9,935 nucleotides of DNA from Anaerolineae bacterium. GTDB lineage: Bacteria; Chloroflexota; Anaerolineae; E26-bin7. Where the stretch lies: the NCBI GenBank assembly GCA_029933115.1, contig JAOZOT010000104.1, forward strand, positions 1 through 9,935, written 5' to 3'. The stretch's first letter is position 1. Every line of letters begins with the position of its first letter. Below are positions 5,549 to 9,935 of this stretch, in pieces. Made by a program: the position numbers and the translations under genes. Under the pieces are notes generated by a model that did no database searches, was not told the origin of the DNA, and saw only the letters and a list, made by a program, of their open reading frames with translations.

Positions 5549-5578
5549 ATTGTATCATGTCAGAATACCCTACGTCAA
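5549..5578 (-). promoter_or_regulatory. Extended -10 promoter of the pentapeptide gene
   Basis: Read on the minus strand, TTGACG (5578-5573) is followed by 18 bp and TACAAT (5554-5549), preceded by TGA to make an extended -10 (TGATACAAT). Each hexamer has one mismatch. Transcription would begin near 5542, leaving a 5' leader of about 160 nt before the TTG start. The promoter lies in the gap after galE, so the pentapeptide gene can be transcribed separately from it. Confidence 0.62.
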
Positions 5579-5627
5579 TGGGAAATTGGTCATGGTGTCG
5601 GTGCACTTGGAAGGCGAGAGCGGCACT

Positions 5628-6608
5628 CTACCGGCTCTCATATCCGTAGGGATGCCTTCTGTGCCACTCCCAGGCGCTGGAGATGATGGCCTGCAAATCG
5701 GGGTAACGAGGTTGCCAGCCCAGTTGACGCGATATTTTGACAGAGCTGGCGATGAGAACTGCCGGGTCGCCGGGCCGACGAGGACCCTCGACGGCCGGGA
5801 TGGGGTGACCTGTGATCTGGCGCGCTGTCTCGATCACCTCGCGCACAGAGAAACCCCGGCCGTTGCCTAAATTGTAGATGCGGCTGCCCTCTTCGAGGGC
5901 CCGGAGGGCCAGGATGTGAGCTTGAGCCAGGTCAATAACGTGGATGTAATCGCGCACGCAGGTGCCATCCGGGGTGGGATAATCGGTGCCATAGATTTCG
6001 ATGTGCTCCCGCTGCCCCAAAGCCACCTTGAGAACCAGAGGAATAAGGTGAGTCTCAGGGTCATGATCCTCACCATAGTTGGGGGAAGCTCCGGCGGCGT
6101 TGAAATAACGCAGCGCGGCGTACCTTAGACCGTGGGAGCGGTCCAACCAGTGAAGCATCCGTTCCAGGATGAACTTTGATTCTCCATAAGGGCTGCCCGG
6201 CACGATGCGCTCTTCCTCGTCAATGGGCATACGCTCAGGCTCGGCGAAGAGATTGGCGGTGGATGACAGGATGAACTTTTTGACCCCATGCTGCAGCATT
6301 GCCTCGAAGAGATTCAACCCACAAACCACATTGTTACGGAAATACAGCAGGGGGTTGGCCACCGATTCTGCCACCAGGGTGCTGGAGGCAAAATGCATCA
6401 CGGCCTCGATATTGTGCTGCTGAAAGACGGCGTTCAGCGCAGCGATGTCGGCCAACTCGCCCTTGACAAAGACTGCTCGCGGGTCTACGGCATCCCTGTG
6501 CCCCTGGCTCAGGTTGTCGTACACGATCACCCTCTCGCCCGCTTTGACCAACTCTTCAACGACAATGCTGCCGATGTAGCCTGCCCCACCGGTGACTAAA
6601 ATATTCAT
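5628..6608 (-). CDS. galE: UDP-glucose 4-epimerase
   Basis: 326-aa extended short-chain dehydrogenase that interconverts UDP-glucose and UDP-galactose in the cytoplasm, supplying sugars for galactose use or envelope glycans. The NAD loop is T-G-G-A-G-Y-I-G-S at residues 6-14, followed by VYDNLSQGH (29-37), which is characteristic of GalE. The active-site segment FILSST (112-117) supplies the catalytic Ser/Thr, and Y141-G-E-S-K145 is the YxxxK motif. LRYFNAAGA, ETHLIPLVL, IYGTDYPTPDGTCVRDYIHVIDLA and YNLGNG are all diagnostic of GalE. The motif after the active-site Ser reads A-N-L-F rather than the more usual (A/T)-V-Y-G, a small divergence. ATG 6608 is chosen because AAGGAGA lies about 9 nt upstream and the protein begins directly with the Rossmann strand MNILVTGG. 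The longer frame from 6683 adds non-homologous residues. It is closest to the galE branch, though related sugar-nucleotide epimerases cannot be fully excluded. Confidence 0.93.
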   Translation of the reverse strand: MNILVTGGAGYIGSIVVEELVKAGERVIVYDNLSQGHRDAVDPRAVFVKGELADIAALNAVFQQHNIEAVMHFASSTLVAESVANPLLYFRNNVVCGLNLFEAMLQHGVKKFILSSTANLFAEPERMPIDEEERIVPGSPYGESKFILERMLHWLDRSHGLRYAALRYFNAAGASPNYGEDHDPETHLIPLVLKVALGQREHIEIYGTDYPTPDGTCVRDYIHVIDLAQAHILALRALEEGSRIYNLGNGRGFSVREVIETARQITGHPIPAVEGPRRPGDPAVLIASSVKISRQLGWQPRYPDLQAIISSAWEWHRRHPYGYESR

Positions 6609-6657
6609 GTACTTTTTCTCCTTCCTAATCTTTTGGAGCCCCTTTCGTAATAGACGG

Positions 6658-6759
6658 TTACCCCCCGCAGGCTTGAAATTCACTTTGGCAGCAGACTGAA
6701 AGCCGCCTCACGGGCGTGACCTTGGCAGGGGGATGCTGCCTCAGTCTGCGGGAGGGTCA
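6658..6759. repeat. Palindromic repeat upstream of galE, related to the element at 2733-2886
   Basis: An imperfect 19-bp inverted repeat frames about 100 bp: TTACCCCCCGCAGGCTTGA (6658-6676) against, on the other strand, TGACCCTCCCGCAGACTGA (6759-6741). Nested inside, GCAGACTGA (6691-6699) pairs perfectly with TCAGTCTGC (6741-6749). The minus-strand segment CCTCCCGCAGACTGAGGCA (6755-6737) matches 18 of 19 bases of 2765-2783 in the first element. No target duplication is evident, so this looks like an older or truncated relative. Confidence 0.6.
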
Positions 6760-6790
6760 AATGCATGAAAGGCTCTCCTTAATTAATAAT

Positions 6791-6817
6791 GCGACGCACT
6801 TTTGACAAGTGCGTCGC
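6791..6817 (-). terminator. Terminator of the radical SAM-DUF58 operon
   Basis: GCGACGCACTT (6791-6801) and AAGTGCGTCGC (6807-6817) form a perfect 11-bp stem with a 5-nt loop. On the minus strand it lies 35 nt after the DUF58 stop and is followed by the A/T-rich tract ATTATTAATTAA. It separates the operon from galE. Confidence 0.78.
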
Positions 6818-6852
6818 GCCCTCACCTCCGCTCTGCCTATGCGAAATCAAGA

Positions 6853-8121
6853 TCAGTTCAGAACCTGAGTTTGCCCCAGAGCCTCTTCCAGCGGCTGGCC
6901 GCATTTGACCAAATAGACGGGTATGTCGCTGGCTATCAGTTCAGCCAACAGGGTCAGTGAACTCTTCGCCTGACCAAAGGTGCTGGCCTCGATAAGCACG
7001 ACAATGGCTCTGATACCACGCCGCTTCAGGCTGCGCAAGACGTCGGCCAGCCCCTCATCCGTTGAGGGAGTGATGACCACGGCTGTAGTGTCACGGCTGA
7101 ACCGGGAAGCTTCGACAGCCACCACATCCCCAATGGGTATCTTGCCTCTGGCTTTGATGACAGCCAGGATTTCCAGGAGTTTGGTCAGTTGACGGTCTCC
7201 ACGATCAGCCTGGGCCACCTCGCGGTGCTGACCGTAAGCTATCAACCCCACAGCGCGGTTGAGGTGGATGAAATGCCTGGCCAGAGAGGCGGCAATGGTC
7301 ACGCCGTACTCCTCAGTGGTGGGATCAAGCTCCAATCTGGGCCGCTCCTTCCAGAGGATGGCGGGCCCCTCCTGGCCGGGTATGGTCTCCCAGGCAGAGC
7401 CGGCCTGAACCTTCCGCTGCATGTCGAGGAAGAGCCAGATGTCGGCCGTGGGGTCCAACTCGAACTCTTTGACGATTAACCGACCGGTGCGGGCGGTGGA
7501 GGGCCAATGGATGCGATTGAAACTATCACCTGGGGCGTACTCTCGCACTCCGGCCACGTTGGTAGTCACGTAATGAGTGCGACGGCGCATAGCCCCTCCG
7601 CCCGGCAATTGCCCCAGAGGCTGAGCAAGAGCGGGCAATTCAATGGTAGCGGGATAGACGATCATGGTAAAAGTGCGTGAAAGGTGGCGCTGCATTTTAA
7701 ATAGGCCGAAGGGGTCCCCACTGCTCAGGGTGATGGGCCCCAGAGTGAAGCGTCCCCGCCGACGACAGGTGGTTTTGACCGTCCAACCGCGCCGGCGGAA
7801 AGGTCCTAGCGTGCTCACTACCCGGCCGGCGTAGTGGCCCGGCAGGTCAGAATGGTCACGCACCTCCAGCCACAATTTGGGGAAAAAGCCCGTGTTGTAC
7901 ACTGTGAAGCGTTCCTCGGTTACTTTGCCCACCTGAGAGCGCCGGCCTCGCGTCTGGCGCTCTAACCTTACCCAATGGATGCTTCCCCAAGTCCAGAGGA
8001 AAGAGAGGGCAATAGTGGCCGAAAGCACATACGTTAAATGATAATAGAGGTCCCGGCCGGTGTGCAAAGCAGCCAGCAGAACCACGCCCCACAACAAAAA
8101 GATCACCCAGCTTCGTTTCAC
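6853..8121 (-). CDS. DUF58 domain-containing membrane protein
   Basis: 422-aa protein of the DUF58 type. Two hydrophobic segments near the N-terminus (about 5-20 and 28-44) anchor it. A beta-rich region (about 65-160) follows, with the typical RRRGRFTLGPITLSSGDPFGLF stretch split by family-wide Gly and Pro positions. The hallmark core is at about 189-222: V-A-G-V-R-E-Y-A-P-G-D-S, then R-I-H-W-P-S-T-A-R, then LIVKEFE. The remainder is a von Willebrand A-like fold starting at W-L-F-L-D (Asp233), but the metal-site DxSxS is degenerate (DMQRK). The start is GTG at 8121, overlapping the upstream radical SAM stop by 4 bp (GTGA), so translation is coupled. DUF58 proteins usually sit beside a MoxR AAA+ ATPase and a transglutaminase-like protein. 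Neither is present downstream, where a terminator follows. The function is unknown. Confidence 0.9.
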   Translation of the reverse strand: MKRSWVIFLLWGVVLLAALHTGRDLYYHLTYVLSATIALSFLWTWGSIHWVRLERQTRGRRSQVGKVTEERFTVYNTGFFPKLWLEVRDHSDLPGHYAGRVVSTLGPFRRRGWTVKTTCRRRGRFTLGPITLSSGDPFGLFKMQRHLSRTFTMIVYPATIELPALAQPLGQLPGGGAMRRRTHYVTTNVAGVREYAPGDSFNRIHWPSTARTGRLIVKEFELDPTADIWLFLDMQRKVQAGSAWETIPGQEGPAILWKERPRLELDPTTEEYGVTIAASLARHFIHLNRAVGLIAYGQHREVAQADRGDRQLTKLLEILAVIKARGKIPIGDVVAVEASRFSRDTTAVVITPSTDEGLADVLRSLKRRGIRAIVVLIEASTFGQAKSSLTLLAELIASDIPVYLVKCGQPLEEALGQTQVLN

Positions 8122-9908
8122 GATTGTACCTCAACCGGACTTTTCCGTCTCCACAACCTAGCCCACAGGTCACCGGCCAAAAGCAAAGCTGCTTTGTGAA
8201 AGTTTAGTTTCAGCCAGCCCAGGGGCAGTTCCAATTCGCTCTTCTCGCAGACAGTGGAGAGATTGGCGCCATCCACCTGAGGCTTAAGGGCGCGCAACAG
8301 CTTGCGCCGTCGTCCTCCGTCGGTGATGCTCATGACATCATCAATTTGCTCGATGAGCCGCCTGGCTTTGAGAATACGCCGCTCCGTTATCTCAGCCTGA
8401 CGGGGATCCACCAGGCCGTACCTGGCTTTGAGCCGGTTCAAGCGCAAGCCAGCTTCGTAAGTGCTATCCACAATTTCGTCGCGACTCATCCACTTTGTCT
8501 CATAATTCAGGACATACTTCCAACTGGGCTGCACCAGGGCCTGGCGATGCTCTTCGACAGTGCGGTAAAGCAGCCTGTAACCATAGGCCTCGGGATCCTC
8601 CCACACTCGGCTGCCGGGATCGAGGAAGGGGGCCATAGGTGAAATGAAGGGGAAGAGCCGCTTGTCCGGGCCAGAGTCGAAGCGTTGCATCAAGTGCTCG
8701 CAGTAGGCAATGGTCTCCATGACAGACTGGTAGGTCTGTCGAGGCAGACCAATCATGAAAAAGAGGTCAAAGCGACGGCAACCGGCCTCCAAAGCATACG
8801 CGATGGTCCTCTCCAGTTCCTCGTTAGAGTAACGCCGCCCGAAAGCGTAGCGCACCTCCTCGCTGTGAGATTCGGGCGATATTTCGATGGTGAAATCGGG
8901 CACAGCCTCAGCCACCATCTCCATGAACTGGGATGAAATGGGGCCGAAGAACTCGAACATGAGGGGATGGTTGAGACCACGCACCGCTTCCAGAAAGCGC
9001 GTGGCGTAATCCAAGCCCGCCTGGCGGATGTCGCCCAGCACGAAAACCGGACCGTTGCTGAAACGCCCAATGTTCCTGATGTCCTGAGCCAGGTCTTCGG
9101 GAGCACGAAAGGCCGGTTTCCTCCGGGCGAAAACCTGCCTGAAAGTGGTGGCCGAGCCGCCACAGGTATGGCAGTTGTGGAAGCAGCCCCGGCAAGTCAG
9201 AGCGGCGGTGATGGGATATTTTAGCCAATGTTTGAAGGGGATGTAACTGGCCAGGTCCCGGTCACGGGCCACGGCCCTGACCACATAGCTGTAGTCCATC
9301 AGGACATGGTTCAAATCAGTAGGGGCGTAGGACAAGGGATTGGCGTGTACTTCGCCCTTGGCATCGCGCCAAGCGAGGTTGGGTATGTCCGAAAGTGGCG
9401 GGCCTCCGGCAGTTGCAGACGGAGCCTTGCTCCCACGGATGTGACGCATCAGTTGCAGCATCGGCTCCTCGGTGGAATCGCCACGCACCACATAGTCCAC
9501 GACCTGATACTCTCTCAACAACTCCTGGTGGAAATAAGAAGCCGAAAACCCGCCGAGGATAACGGGCGTCTCGGGGTGATGCTTCTTGACCAGCTTGGCC
9601 ACCTCGATAGCTCCGTGGGCGTGGGCCATCCAGTGCAGGTCTATGCCGAAGGCCAGAGGTTTGAGAGAGCGGATCATCTTCTCAGGGTCGAAGCGGGGGT
9701 CGTTCAACATGCGCACCGCCAGGTTGACGATGCGCACCCGATACCCGTGGCGCTCCAAATACTCGGCGATGGTGGTAAAGCCGATGGGGTAGAGCTCAAA
9801 GACCGGGGTGGAGGGCACCAGGTCGCTGATTGGGCCATAGAGGATAGATTCCTTTCGAAAGTCGTATACGCTTGGAGCGTGCAGCAACACTAAATCAATT
9901 TTGGGCAT
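8118..9908 (-). CDS. Radical SAM protein with N-terminal B12-binding-like domain
   Basis: 596-aa protein. The N-terminal about 150 residues have a cobalamin-binding-like Rossmann layout: IDLVLLHAPS, then YPIGFTTIAEYLERHGYRVRIVNLA, then P-V-I-L-G-G-F-S-A and VDYVVRGDSTEEP. The classic DxHxxG ligand motif is absent, as in many B12-radical SAM enzymes. The radical SAM core follows with C242-x3-C246-x2-C249, which should bind the [4Fe-4S] cluster, and an additional Cys239 three residues earlier. Downstream are VFVLGDIRQ, a FEFFGPIS strand, IEISPESHSEEVR and F-F-M-I-G-L-P, common to this group. The C-terminal about 120 residues are a basic helical region. The layout recalls the uncharacterised Ta0216-type B12/radical SAM proteins, but that is from memory and unconfirmed. 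The substrate is unknown. An AGGAGAG SD precedes the ATG at 9908; the promoter would lie right of the window. It overlaps the DUF58 gene by 4 bp. Confidence 0.88.
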   Translation of the reverse strand: MPKIDLVLLHAPSVYDFRKESILYGPISDLVPSTPVFELYPIGFTTIAEYLERHGYRVRIVNLAVRMLNDPRFDPEKMIRSLKPLAFGIDLHWMAHAHGAIEVAKLVKKHHPETPVILGGFSASYFHQELLREYQVVDYVVRGDSTEEPMLQLMRHIRGSKAPSATAGGPPLSDIPNLAWRDAKGEVHANPLSYAPTDLNHVLMDYSYVVRAVARDRDLASYIPFKHWLKYPITAALTCRGCFHNCHTCGGSATTFRQVFARRKPAFRAPEDLAQDIRNIGRFSNGPVFVLGDIRQAGLDYATRFLEAVRGLNHPLMFEFFGPISSQFMEMVAEAVPDFTIEISPESHSEEVRYAFGRRYSNEELERTIAYALEAGCRRFDLFFMIGLPRQTYQSVMETIAYCEHLMQRFDSGPDKRLFPFISPMAPFLDPGSRVWEDPEAYGYRLLYRTVEEHRQALVQPSWKYVLNYETKWMSRDEIVDSTYEAGLRLNRLKARYGLVDPRQAEITERRILKARRLIEQIDDVMSITDGGRRRKLLRALKPQVDGANLSTVCEKSELELPLGWLKLNFHKAALLLAGDLWARLWRRKSPVEVQS

Positions 9909-9935
9909 GAACTCTCCTATTATTACTTGTCTACT

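Noticed and set aside
6609..6683. N-terminal extension of GalE
   Set aside because: GalE proteins start with the Rossmann strand, which begins at 6608, and the SD is correctly placed for that ATG.
9228..9893. 221-aa plus-strand ORF opposite the radical SAM gene
   Set aside because: It is antisense to a strongly supported radical SAM gene, has no SD or recognisable domain, and its translation mirrors codon bias of the real gene.

Overview
The window is a gene-dense bacterial segment with eight substantial protein genes, one of them cut by the left edge, plus one small zinc-ribbon gene. The mix suggests Chloroflexota, perhaps an Anaerolineae-like lineage. It includes a membrane-anchored LysM plus lamin-tail-domain protein with a Pro/Thr linker, an M19 dipeptidase, a pentapeptide-repeat protein, a DUF58 protein and a B12-type radical SAM protein. 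This placement is inferred from protein style, not from a marker gene.

Left part (1-2669). A 3-hydroxyacyl-CoA dehydrogenase lacks only its first few residues. It is followed by a hairpin-rich 357-bp intergenic stretch, then the LysM/LTD surface protein. A convergent histidine-phosphatase gene follows, with a good sigma70-type promoter.

Middle (2670-4758). The divergent gap between the phosphatase and a DUF1992 gene holds a 154-bp palindromic element. It has 15-bp terminal inverted repeats and an apparent 8-bp target duplication, and looks like a non-autonomous (MITE-like) insertion of ISL3 type. DUF1992 and an M19 dipeptidase form a two-gene operon. Next comes a compact 64-aa zinc-ribbon gene with a perfect-consensus TTGACA-N17-TATAAT promoter, a strong SD and a 13-bp terminator stem.

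Right part (4759-9935), all on the minus strand. In transcription order it holds a radical SAM/B12-like gene overlapping a DUF58 gene by 4 bp, closed by an 11-bp-stem terminator. Then come galE, with a second relic of the palindromic repeat upstream, and a pentapeptide-repeat gene with a TTG start, an extended -10 promoter and a leader of about 160 nt. The catabolic genes (acyl-CoA dehydrogenase, dipeptidase), envelope or sugar genes (galE, LysM/LTD) and uncharacterised genes form no single recognisable pathway.

The points most worth a second look are the MITE-like element with its related copy, the strongly expressed small zinc-ribbon gene, the duplicated architecture of the pentapeptide protein, and the coupled radical SAM-DUF58 pair that lacks the usual MoxR partner.
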